DNA of 64,000 nucleotides from Corynebacterium sp. HMSC05H05. GTDB lineage: Bacteria > Actinomycetota > Actinomycetes > Mycobacteriales > Mycobacteriaceae. The position numbers and the translations under genes were made by a program. The notes beneath the pieces are model-generated. The model was given only the letters and a program-made list of their open reading frames with translations, did not search any database and was not told where the DNA came from. The DNA is taken from contig NZ_KV788388.1 of NCBI RefSeq assembly GCF_001807265.1, forward strand, positions 1-64,000, read 5' to 3'. Numbering within the stretch: the stretch's first letter is position 1; each line of letters begins with the position of its first letter. Shown here piece by piece: positions 37,832 to 45,630 of this stretch.

Positions 37832-39343
37832 ATGTCTGACAACGGTGGTAAGAAGTACGCGGACGAGGTGGACATCCTGCACGTCGGCGCCGGCATCATG
37901 AGCGCCACACTGTGCTCGATGCTGCACGAGCTGGAACCCGACTGGTCCCAGATGATTTTCGAGCGGCTTGACGGGCCTGCCGAGGAGTCCTCCTACCCGT
38001 TCAACAACGCCGGCACCGGCCACTCTGCGCTGTGCGAGCTGAACTACACGCCCGAGAAGAAGGGCCGCATTGATGTCTCCAAGGCGATGAACATCAACGA
38101 GAAGTTCCAGCTGTCGCGCCAGTTCTGGTCCTACCAGGTGGAAAACGGTGTGCTGACCGACCCGCGCGCCTTCATCAACCCCGTGCCGCACGTGTCGTTC
38201 GCCCAGGGCGAAGACCAGATCAACTACCTGCGCAAGCGCTACGACAAGCTCTCTGCAAACCACATGTTCCCCAACATGCAGTTCGCGGACGACCGCGAGA
38301 CCTTCGCGGAGAAGCTGCCGCTGATGTCTCAGGGCCGCGACTTCGACGCCGAGCCGGTGGCCATCTCCTGGACCGACGCCGGCACCGACATCAACTACGG
38401 CTCCCTGACCGAGCAGTTCCTCGACGCCGCCAAGAACAACGGCACCGAGATCCGCTACGGCCGCGAAGTGACCAACATCAAGCGCGAAGGCAACTTCTGG
38501 AAGGTCACCGTCAAAAACGTCCACACCGGCGACAAGCAGGTTGTGCGCGCCCGCTTCGTCTTCGTCGGCGCCGGCGGCTACGCACTCGACCTGCTGCGCA
38601 AGGCCGGCGTGCCCGAGGTCCACGGCTACGCCGGCTTCCCGATCTCCGGTATGTGGCTCAAGACCGACAACCAGGAACTGGTGCAGCAGCACAAGGCCAA
38701 GGTCTACGGCAAGGCCAAGGTCGGCGCCCCGCCGATGTCCGTGCCGCACCTGGATCTGCGCGTCGTGGACGGCAAGGAATCCCTCCTGTTCGGCCCCTAC
38801 GGCGGCTGGAGCCCGAAGTTCCTCAAGGAAGGCACCTACCTGGACCTGTTCAAGTCCATCCGCCTGGACAACATCCCGTCCTACCTGGGCGTCGGCGCGA
38901 CCAACATCGCGCTGGTGAAGTACCTGGTGCAGGAAGTCTTCCGCGACTTCGACGGCAAGGTGGACATGCTGCACGAGTACTACCCGGCAGCAGACGGCAA
39001 GGACTGGGAAGTCGTGGTCGCCGGCCAGCGCGTGCAGGTGATCAAGCCGGCCGCGTTCCCGCGCTTCGGCACCCTGGAGTTCGGCACCGCCCTGGTCAAC
39101 GACCAGAACGGCACCATCGCCGGCGTGCTCGGCGCATCCCCGGGTGCATCCATCACCCCGGCCGCCATGATCGAGCTGCTGGAGCGCTGCTTCGGCGAGC
39201 ACATGATCGACTGGGCCGACAAGCTGCACGAGATGTTCCCCACCTACGGCAAGTCGCTCAAGCGCGACAAGGACGCCTACGACGAGCAGTGGGCGTGGAC
39301 GCAGAAGACGCTGGGGCTGGACACGGGCGAAAACGCGCTGTAG
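37832..39343 (+). CDS. mqo: malate:quinone oxidoreductase
   Basis: Peripheral membrane FAD enzyme oxidising malate to oxaloacetate and passing electrons to menaquinone. It is the main malate-oxidising route in corynebacteria. The 503-residue protein shows the FAD-binding ILHVGAGIMSATL, the family block NNAGTGHSALCELNYTP and the late GVLGASPGASITPAAM. Full length. It is separated by 131 bp from the divergent hydrolase gene. Confidence 0.97.
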   Translation: MSDNGGKKYADEVDILHVGAGIMSATLCSMLHELEPDWSQMIFERLDGPAEESSYPFNNAGTGHSALCELNYTPEKKGRIDVSKAMNINEKFQLSRQFWSYQVENGVLTDPRAFINPVPHVSFAQGEDQINYLRKRYDKLSANHMFPNMQFADDRETFAEKLPLMSQGRDFDAEPVAISWTDAGTDINYGSLTEQFLDAAKNNGTEIRYGREVTNIKREGNFWKVTVKNVHTGDKQVVRARFVFVGAGGYALDLLRKAGVPEVHGYAGFPISGMWLKTDNQELVQQHKAKVYGKAKVGAPPMSVPHLDLRVVDGKESLLFGPYGGWSPKFLKEGTYLDLFKSIRLDNIPSYLGVGATNIALVKYLVQEVFRDFDGKVDMLHEYYPAADGKDWEVVVAGQRVQVIKPAAFPRFGTLEFGTALVNDQNGTIAGVLGASPGASITPAAMIELLERCFGEHMIDWADKLHEMFPTYGKSLKRDKDAYDEQWAWTQKTLGLDTGENAL

Positions 39344-39376
39344 CGCGACTGCGTTGCGCTACAGGGGGAGCGGTGT

Positions 39377-40582
39377 TTACGTTCCGCAGAAGGTGACGTA
39401 GGGCAGCTGTCCCTCAGGCCGGGCCATCCATTCGGGCCCGGCCTTTTCGTTGTACGGATCACTCACCGCGGCGAGTAGCTCGTTGTACGCGGTGTAGTCG
39501 CCGCGGAGCTCGGCGGCGTCGATAGCCTCCTGCAGCATGTGATTGCGGGGGATGAAGATCGGCCCTGGCGCGCCGTTCATGCCGTGCTCGCGGTTGTAGG
39601 TGGTGATGTCGGCGGCGGCGTTGAGCCCGTCGTGGTCGCCGCCGATCCACTTCGCCCAGGCCTCGTCCCAGGCTGGCTGGACAGTCTTGACGTAGGCGTC
39701 GACCTTCTCCGCGCCGAGCAGCGGGTAGAGCGCCTCCGCCAGCCGCGCCATGTTCCAGGCGATGATGTTGGGCTGGTTGCCAAACGCGTAGCGGCCCTGC
39801 CGGTCGATGGAGGAGAAGCTCGCGGTGCCGTCGAAACGCTCGGTGAACGCACACGGGCCGTAATCGAGGGTCTCGCCCGACAGCGCCACGTTGTCGGTGT
39901 TCATCACCCCGTGGACGAAACCCAGGCGCATCCAGTGCGCCACCAGGTCGAATTGGCGGCCGGTGACGGTGCGCAGCATCTCCTCGGCGTCTGAGAAGCC
40001 CGCGGCAGCGACGACCTTTTGGGTCAGCTCCTCCGATTTCGTCGCCGCGTACTGCACCGTGCCCACACGCAGGTGGCTCTTGGCCACGCGAACCACAATG
40101 CCGCCTGGGACCGCGCCGTTTTGACGGATCACAGTGCCGCCGGTGGACAGCACGGCCAGCGACCGGGTGGTGGGCACGCCGACCGCGTGCATGAACGTGG
40201 AGACGAGGTGCTCGCGCAGCATCGGCCCGATCGCGCCCACCCCGTCCGTGCCCGGGCGCGAAAACGCGGTCAGACCTGAGCCCTTGAGCTGGATCTCATA
40301 CCCGGCGGTGTCACCGAGGAGCAGGGCGCGGCCGTCGCCAAGCAATGGCACGAACTGGCCGAATTGGTGCGCCGCGTATGCCATGGCGTGGCCGCCTGTG
40401 CCGCCGGAGAGGAATTTCAGGCCGTCGTCAGATTTCAGCCACGCGACGTCGAGGCCGAGCTCCTCCGCAAGCGGCTCGTTGAGCGCGACAAGCTGCGGGT
40501 TCTCAAACTCCGTGCCGGGCTCTGTGTGCGCGAGCTCCGGCAGGGCATCTGCGAGCGTGTGGGCGAGCTGGGGTTGATTCAT
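39377..40582 (-). CDS. selO: SelO-type protein adenylyltransferase (UPF0061)
   Basis: Pseudokinase-fold enzyme that attaches AMP to Ser/Thr/Tyr of target proteins. The 401-residue protein has the conserved GGHAMAYAAHQFGQF, IQLKGSGLTAFSRPGTDG (ATP-binding Lys), and HGVMNTDNVALSGETLDYGP (catalytic and metal-binding residues). It ends FCGT, retaining a C-terminal Cys. It is shorter than the usual 450-490 residues, with a reduced C-terminal half. TAGGGT ends 6 nt before ATG, face-to-face with the cobA promoter. Confidence 0.92.
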   Translation of the reverse strand: MNQPQLAHTLADALPELAHTEPGTEFENPQLVALNEPLAEELGLDVAWLKSDDGLKFLSGGTGGHAMAYAAHQFGQFVPLLGDGRALLLGDTAGYEIQLKGSGLTAFSRPGTDGVGAIGPMLREHLVSTFMHAVGVPTTRSLAVLSTGGTVIRQNGAVPGGIVVRVAKSHLRVGTVQYAATKSEELTQKVVAAAGFSDAEEMLRTVTGRQFDLVAHWMRLGFVHGVMNTDNVALSGETLDYGPCAFTERFDGTASFSSIDRQGRYAFGNQPNIIAWNMARLAEALYPLLGAEKVDAYVKTVQPAWDEAWAKWIGGDHDGLNAAADITTYNREHGMNGAPGPIFIPRNHMLQEAIDAAELRGDYTAYNELLAAVSDPYNEKAGPEWMARPEGQLPYVTFCGT

Positions 40583-40606
40583 GGCTCCACCCTAAACTGA
40601 TTGGCT

Positions 40607-41347
40607 ATGACTACCGGCCACATCACACTCGTAGGCGGCGGCCCAGGCGCGTGGGACCTGCTGACCATCCGCGGACTGCGCGCACTCGAGGCTGCCGACG
40701 TCATCCTCGCCGACCACCTCGGCCCCTCCGCTGAGCTGGAGAATTTCTTGGACCTGACCGGCAAGGAAGTCGTGGACGTGGCGAAGTTGCCGTACGCGAA
40801 GCAGGTGGCGCAGGAGCGCATCAACGAGATGCTGGTTGCCTACGCGCGCACCGGCAAGCACGTCGTGCGGCTCAAAGGCGGCGACCCGTACGTGTTCGGC
40901 CGCGGCTTCGAGGAGCTGCAGGCGTGCGCGGCGGCCGGGCTGGAGTGCTCGGTGGTGCCGGGCGTGACCTCTGCGGTGTCCGTGCCGGCTGCGGCGTCGG
41001 TGCCGGTGACCCAGCGCGGGGTCACCCACGCGTTCACGGTGGTCTCCGGGCACCTGCCGCCCGGCCACGAGAAGTCGCTGGTGGACTGGGGTGCGCTGGC
41101 CCGCGTCGGCGGGACGATCGTGGTGGTCATGGGCGTGCGCAACGTGCGGGAGATCACGGCGGCGCTGGTGGAGGCCGGGTTGTCCGGGGACACTCCCGCC
41201 GCCGTGATCCAGGAGGGGGAGACGGACGCGCAGCGCGTGTATTTTGCCACCGCGGCGAGCTTGGCCGACGTGGTGGAAGCCGAGGGCGTCGCCGCGCCGG
41301 CCGTGTACGTGGTGGGGGAGGTCGCAGGCCTTGCGCACGCTGGATAG
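40607..41347 (+). CDS. cobA: uroporphyrinogen-III C-methyltransferase
   Basis: SUMT adds two methyl groups to uroporphyrinogen III to make precorrin-2, the branch point to sirohaem and cobalamin. The 246-residue protein has ITLVGGGPGAWDLLT, the glycine-rich RLKGGDPYVFGRG, and VVPGVTSAVSVPA. It lacks a fused HemD or CysG-type domain. ATG 40607 was chosen after a TAAACT box ending 8 nt upstream. The downstream methyltransferase overlaps it by 17 nt. Confidence 0.94.
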   Translation: MTTGHITLVGGGPGAWDLLTIRGLRALEAADVILADHLGPSAELENFLDLTGKEVVDVAKLPYAKQVAQERINEMLVAYARTGKHVVRLKGGDPYVFGRGFEELQACAAAGLECSVVPGVTSAVSVPAAASVPVTQRGVTHAFTVVSGHLPPGHEKSLVDWGALARVGGTIVVVMGVRNVREITAALVEAGLSGDTPAAVIQEGETDAQRVYFATAASLADVVEAEGVAAPAVYVVGEVAGLAHAG

Positions 41348-42290
41348 CTTGATCTGGGATGTCGCGTTCGGCGCGGCTGAGGGTGGTCAAAGGACCGTGC
41401 TCATCTGCCACGATCCGACCCTGGACCTGACCCGCGCGGCGGTCGCTGCGGGCGCGCCGGTGGTGTTCTGCGACGCGGACTACACACGTAGCCAGCAGGC
41501 CCGGTCGCTCGGGGCTGAGGTAGCCGGCGACGTGCGCTTGGACGAGTACCTGGCCGGGGCGACGGGGTCTGCCGTTGCGGTCGGCGAGATGCCGAAGTCC
41601 CTGGCGCGGCTGGATTACCTCGCGCGCTCTATCGCGGGCGCAGGCTTCGATGACGTGCGTGTCGTGCTCGGCGCGAACAACAAGCACCTCGCACGCAGCA
41701 TGAACGCGACGTTGGCGGAGTCGTTCGACGACGTTGCTGCCTCGCTCGGCCGCGGCAAGTTCCGCTGCCTTGTCGCCTCCGGCCCCCGTGAGGTGTCGTA
41801 TGAGCCAAAGCTTTACGACGGCCTCGTCGCCGTCGGCGGAGTCTTCTCCGGCGCTAAGCCGGACCGGGGCGGGGAGCTGCTTCGCTCCTGCCTGCCCGCC
41901 GAGCCCGGCAGCCTGCTCGACCTGGGCTGCGGCAACGGTTCAGTCACCCGGGGCTTGGGCGGCGTTGCCACGGACGCGGATGCCGATGCGGTGCTCTCCG
42001 CCCGCGCCATCGGGTTGGAGACGACGTGGGACGACGCTGGATCCCGGCTGCCGGACGCGTCCTTCGACACAATCGCGCTGAACCCGCCGTTCCACGACGG
42101 CACCACCGTCGATGCGACGCTCGTGCAGCACCTCCTCGACGCCTCCGCGCGTCTGCTCGCCCCCGGCGGGGCGCTGTACCTGGTACACAATTCCCACCTG
42201 CGCTACCGCGGCGAGGTGGAGCGCCGCTTCACGTCCGTGGAGCAGGTCGCGCGCGATAGGACCTTCACGGTGCTCCGCGCCAGCCGCTAG
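41331..42290 (+). CDS. RsmC/RlmG-like class I SAM methyltransferase
   Basis: A 319-residue methyltransferase resembling 16S/23S rRNA guanine-N2 enzymes. A degenerate N-terminal domain (about 1-165) precedes the catalytic domain with the SAM loop LLDLGCGNGSVTRG and the NPPF active-site motif (LNPPFHDG). The TTG start lies 10 nt after GGGGGAG and inside the 3' end of cobA, implying translational coupling. The stop overlaps the convergent sirtuin stop by 4 nt. The modified base cannot be told from sequence. Confidence 0.85.
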   Translation: MRTLDSLIWDVAFGAAEGGQRTVLICHDPTLDLTRAAVAAGAPVVFCDADYTRSQQARSLGAEVAGDVRLDEYLAGATGSAVAVGEMPKSLARLDYLARSIAGAGFDDVRVVLGANNKHLARSMNATLAESFDDVAASLGRGKFRCLVASGPREVSYEPKLYDGLVAVGGVFSGAKPDRGGELLRSCLPAEPGSLLDLGCGNGSVTRGLGGVATDADADAVLSARAIGLETTWDDAGSRLPDASFDTIALNPPFHDGTTVDATLVQHLLDASARLLAPGGALYLVHNSHLRYRGEVERRFTSVEQVARDRTFTVLRASR

Positions 42291-43024
42291 GGCAGCAGGG
42301 CGGGCAGCGCGTTTGCGGCGGTGTCCTCGATGACCACGTCGGCCAGGTGCGACAGGTCCGTGCGCATGGGGGTGACCTCGATGATGGGAATCTCGCGGGC
42401 GTGCGCCATCAGCGGTAGGCCGGCGGCGGGGTAGACCACCCCGGAGGTGCCCACGATCACCAGCGCGTCAGCGGTGCGCATGCGGCGCTCCGCTTCCTTC
42501 CACTCGGCCTCCGGCAGTGCCTCGCCGAACCAGACCACGCCTGGGCGCACTGGTCCGCCGCATTCCGGGCAGGACGGGGGAGTAATCGCAGCCACGGGTT
42601 CTTTGGGGAGGTCGATGGGCTGGGCGAAGTTCTCGTCGCAAAGCGAGCAGCGAAAATCGAATAGCGAACCGTGCAGGTGGACGATGTCTTTGCTGCCCGC
42701 GCGCTCGTGGAGATTGTCGATGTTTTGGGTGGTCACCGTGGTTTTTGGTGACTTGGCGACGGCGACGTGGCCCGCGTTCGGCTCCGCCTGCTGCGCGAGG
42801 TGGGCGCGCCAGAGGTACCAGGCGAACATGGTGTCGGGATCGTCGTGCCACGCGTCGATGGACGCCATGTCCTGCGGGTCCACGTTCTCCCACAGGCCGG
42901 TCTGGGCGTCGCGGTAGGTGGCGATGCCGCTGTCGGCGCTCATGCCGGCGCCGGTGAAGACCTCGATGTGCGAGGCGTCGGCGATAAGGGCGCGGGCGGT
43001 GTCGATGGTGGAGGAGGCGGTCAT
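42287..43024 (-). CDS. cobB: NAD-dependent protein deacylase (sirtuin, class III-like)
   Basis: A 245-residue sirtuin removing acyl groups from lysine with NAD. The NAD loop is FTGAGMSADSGIATYRD, followed by TQNIDNLHERAG, catalytic His118 and four zinc cysteines (Cys126, Cys129, Cys152, Cys155). Tyr70-x-x-Arg73 (YLWR) matches the pair that binds succinyl or malonyl carboxylates in SIRT5-type enzymes, suggesting desuccinylase/demalonylase activity. A TACCGT box ends 7 nt before ATG 43024. Confidence 0.92.
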   Translation of the reverse strand: MTASSTIDTARALIADASHIEVFTGAGMSADSGIATYRDAQTGLWENVDPQDMASIDAWHDDPDTMFAWYLWRAHLAQQAEPNAGHVAVAKSPKTTVTTQNIDNLHERAGSKDIVHLHGSLFDFRCSLCDENFAQPIDLPKEPVAAITPPSCPECGGPVRPGVVWFGEALPEAEWKEAERRMRTADALVIVGTSGVVYPAAGLPLMAHAREIPIIEVTPMRTDLSHLADVVIEDTAANALPALLP

Positions 43025-43072
43025 GGGTGCGACGGTACCTGTGGGGCGGGGGTCACGGGGCGGTGTTAACGC

Positions 43073-43149
43073 CGATATCGGCATTTAGGTCCGACGCGGC
43101 GGTAAAAGCCCTGGTCGCGGTCGGGCAGGGACGGTAAATGCCGATATCG
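43073..43149. repeat. 15-bp perfect inverted repeat with a 47-nt loop
   Basis: Arms 43073-43087 (CGATATCGGCATTTA) and 43135-43149 are exact reverse complements. It lies between the divergent sirtuin and DUF559-like genes, immediately before the DnaA-box pair. Arm length and spacing resemble the repeat at 14832-14911, though the sequence differs. Confidence 0.8.
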
Positions 43150-43183
43150 TCTTTTGCCTGGGGAGGTTCCCAAGTACCTGAGC

Positions 43184-43214
43184 TGTGGATAACGATGGCG
43201 GCGAGTTATCCACA
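43184..43214. promoter_or_regulatory. face-to-face DnaA-box pair
   Basis: TGTGGATAA (43184-43192) and TTATCCACA (43206-43214) are both exact DnaA-box consensus 9-mers in opposite orientation, 13 bp apart, about 50 bp upstream of the DUF559-like gene. The arrangement repeats that at 19539-19575. Confidence 0.6.
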
Positions 43215-43264
43215 GATGAGCGAGAGTCATTTCATTTTGCGTGAATCTCTGTCAGGATCGCGGC

Positions 43265-44164
43265 ATGGATCGGGGGAGACAAGCAGAGATTGTGCGCAAG
43301 CTGCGCCATCGGGATAAAGACAACGACAACGCAGGTGCAGTGATTCTGTCATCGAAGCACTGCATGTCGCGGGCCGACTTCTCGGGGCTCGCGTTCTTTG
43401 AGAGGCGGTGGATCCAGGCTGTCGCTGCGGGGAAAGCCGCCAGGAAAGCAGCGTTGGCCGGGCGATCAGCTGCAAGGGCGTTGGATATGTGGGTGGTGAC
43501 GACCGAGGTCAACGAGCCAGTGGAACTACTCCTGCCAAACGGCAAAGCGCCGCCGAAGAAGCAGCATCCAGCGAACACGGTCTATCACCGGGCAAGGAAA
43601 CGGCCAGCGACAATCCGGCGCTTCGACACACTGCGTGCCACGGATGAACTGACCACGGCGTTCGAAATCGCGCTGCGACATGGTTTCCGGGAAGGGCTCG
43701 TCGCCATGGACTGGATACTGAAGTTCTACGCGGACAGAGACACGGTCGAGGCCGAGATGGAGAAGCTTGGCAGGGTACGAGGCATTGACACGCTGCGGAA
43801 AGTAGTGAGGTTCGCGGTGGACAACTCGCGCTCGCCGTTCGAGTCCTACGGAAGAGCGATTCTGATCGAGCGGGTGGCGGAGCACTGGATCGTCAACGGC
43901 ATGTTTGCCGGCTATGAGGTGGATCTTCGTCGCGGGATGTTCGTGACGGAGATAGACGGCGACTACAAATACGACGGAGTGACGTTCAATCCCACCGACG
44001 AGACGCTGCGGAAAGAACGACGCCGTGAAAAGAACCTGCTGAAGGCGGGCGTCAAGCTACTGCGTCCATCGCCGGTCGATTTGTTGTTCAGAGAAGATGA
44101 GTTTGTGGCTGATGTGCGCCGGCTTCTCGCGTTAGCGGAGTTGGTTGAGAAGGCGGCGAGTTAG
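43265..44164 (+). CDS. DUF559-like protein with a PD-(D/E)XK nuclease fold
   Basis: A 299-residue protein of a type common in actinobacteria. The N-terminal half (about 1-160) is basic and may bind DNA, in the manner of AbiEi-type antitoxin proteins. The C-terminal part has a Vsr-like nuclease layout: Glu193 (SPFES), Asp220 (YEVDLRR), Glu229-x-Asp231 (TEIDGDY) and Lys235, then an Arg/Lys-rich helix before VKLLRPSP. ATG 43265 was chosen. Another in-frame start 24 bp upstream is possible. GC content seems lower than in neighbours, compatible with transfer. It has no partner gene in the same direction. Biological role unknown. Confidence 0.7.
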   Translation: MDRGRQAEIVRKLRHRDKDNDNAGAVILSSKHCMSRADFSGLAFFERRWIQAVAAGKAARKAALAGRSAARALDMWVVTTEVNEPVELLLPNGKAPPKKQHPANTVYHRARKRPATIRRFDTLRATDELTTAFEIALRHGFREGLVAMDWILKFYADRDTVEAEMEKLGRVRGIDTLRKVVRFAVDNSRSPFESYGRAILIERVAEHWIVNGMFAGYEVDLRRGMFVTEIDGDYKYDGVTFNPTDETLRKERRREKNLLKAGVKLLRPSPVDLLFREDEFVADVRRLLALAELVEKAAS

Positions 44165-44176
44165 CGCAGGACCGAG

Positions 44177-44902
44177 CTACACCGCAAAAGACAGCGCCAC
44201 GCACACTATGGGGATCAAAGCTATGCCGACCACCACCCGCCGCACGTAGCGCTTGCCAGGCGCGTGCGCTGTATTCACCGCTATCTTGCCCGGGTTCGAC
44301 GGCAGCGCCGCGGCGACCATCGGGTCGTTCGGCGCCGAGTAGGTGCCCATCCCGCCCTGGTAGCGCAGCTGCTCGTTGCGCGACTGCTCCTCAGCGTCCG
44401 GTTCGATGCCGTCCTTCGCAGAGGTCATCCGCACCGCGATCACCACTACGTAGACGGTGAAGCCGATCCAGAGCGCGATCTCCAGCCAGAACGGCAGACT
44501 CACGTCCGGCACGACCATGGCAATGTTCATCACCGCGAATAGTGCGGCCATCGCGAGGACTATTTTGGAGACGATGACTGCGGAGGCGTCGCAAAGCTTC
44601 TCGACGCGCCGGGCCACCGTCTCCGAAAACGGCAACGCGCCGTCGGCCGGGACGTCGACGGTGTGCCGGGCAAGCGATCTCGGCGGCAGAAACAGCGGCA
44701 TCACCGCTGATAACACGACACCGACGATCATTAGCAGCGTCGTGCTGAGCAGCGTCTTCGGCGCGAAGCCGTCCGCCTCTCCGGTGGGGCCGATGTGTAT
44801 CGGCACCGGGTCGGGGATCGCGTCCCAGCGCAGCAGGATGTAGGCGAACCCGGCGGCGTAGATCAGCGCCGCCAGGCCGTAGCGACGGTAGTGGGATGGC
44901 AT
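44177..44902 (-). CDS. DUF1648 domain membrane protein
   Basis: A 241-residue integral membrane protein with a helix near the N-terminus, the DUF1648 block (RWDAIPDPVPIHIGPTGEAD), three or four further helices and a final helix at the C-terminus. DUF1648 occurs in SdpI-like and GntR-associated membrane proteins. No enzymatic motif is seen. A TAGGTT box ends 7 nt before ATG 44902. It lies 10 bp after the stop of yaaA on the same strand but has its own promoter. Confidence 0.8.
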   Translation of the reverse strand: MPSHYRRYGLAALIYAAGFAYILLRWDAIPDPVPIHIGPTGEADGFAPKTLLSTTLLMIVGVVLSAVMPLFLPPRSLARHTVDVPADGALPFSETVARRVEKLCDASAVIVSKIVLAMAALFAVMNIAMVVPDVSLPFWLEIALWIGFTVYVVVIAVRMTSAKDGIEPDAEEQSRNEQLRYQGGMGTYSAPNDPMVAAALPSNPGKIAVNTAHAPGKRYVRRVVVGIALIPIVCVALSFAV

Positions 44903-44912
44903 GGAGCTCAAC

Positions 44913-45599
44913 CTACACACGCATAGTGAGCAGGGTGCCGTCGAGCGCAACGTCGAAGCCGGCGGCGGAAGCGATGTCGACGATGTCGTCGGCGCACGTG
45001 GCGTCGTGAGGCGCCAGCGCGCGGGCCAGCTCGCCCTTGTACTGCTTGTTGAAGTGGCTGACCACCTTGCCCGTGTCGGCCTGCTCCACGCGCACCGTCA
45101 GCGCTCCCGGCACCGGCCCGAGCTGCTGGTAGGCGCCGGAGCGCATGTCCACCACGAATCCCTGTTCACTGAGCGCATCGCTGACCAGGGTGCCCCACCA
45201 CGCCTTCATCGTCTTCCCGCCGACCTTGGAGCCGCCGGAAACCCGGTAGCGGGGGATCAGGTCGCCCGCGCGCACCACCCCGAACAGCGCGGAGCCCACG
45301 GCCAGGCGTGCCAGGGCTGCATCAGACAGGGTCGATGCGTCGAGGGCGTCGTAGAGCACCCCGGTGTAGCGCTCGGTCGCCGGCATCACCGGCGCGGTGC
45401 GCAAACTCAAGTTCTCCTCGGCCTCCGCGCGCTTGCCGGCGGGGACTTTCAGCTCGGACATTTGGGTGTCTACGTCGGTGGCCGTGAGGACGTCGATAAG
45501 CGATGTGCGCACGGCGTCGAGGGAAGGAAACGACAGCGACATGGCCGCGTCGGTGCCGCCGGGCGCTTTGGTCTCAGAAGGCGGGAGCACGATCAGCAT
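44913..45599 (-). CDS. yaaA: YaaA family peroxide-stress protein
   Basis: A 228-residue YaaA/UPF0246 protein, a DNA-binding factor reported to limit free iron and oxidative damage in E. coli. It begins [15 protein letters not shown], typical for the family, and contains [19 protein letters not shown] and the late [12 protein letters not shown] segment. TAGGGT ends 7 nt before ATG. This promoter faces that of proS, with 31 bp between the two start codons. Confidence 0.9.
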   Translation of the reverse strand: MLIVLPPSETKAPGGTDAAMSLSFPSLDAVRTSLIDVLTATDVDTQMSELKVPAGKRAEAEENLSLRTAPVMPATERYTGVLYDALDASTLSDAALARLAVGSALFGVVRAGDLIPRYRVSGGSKVGGKTMKAWWGTLVSDALSEQGFVVDMRSGAYQQLGPVPGALTVRVEQADTGKVVSHFNKQYKGELARALAPHDATCADDIVDIASAAGFDVALDGTLLTMRV

Positions 45600-45630
45600 G
45601 CGCAAAACCCTAGCGGTAAACTGCCAAACC

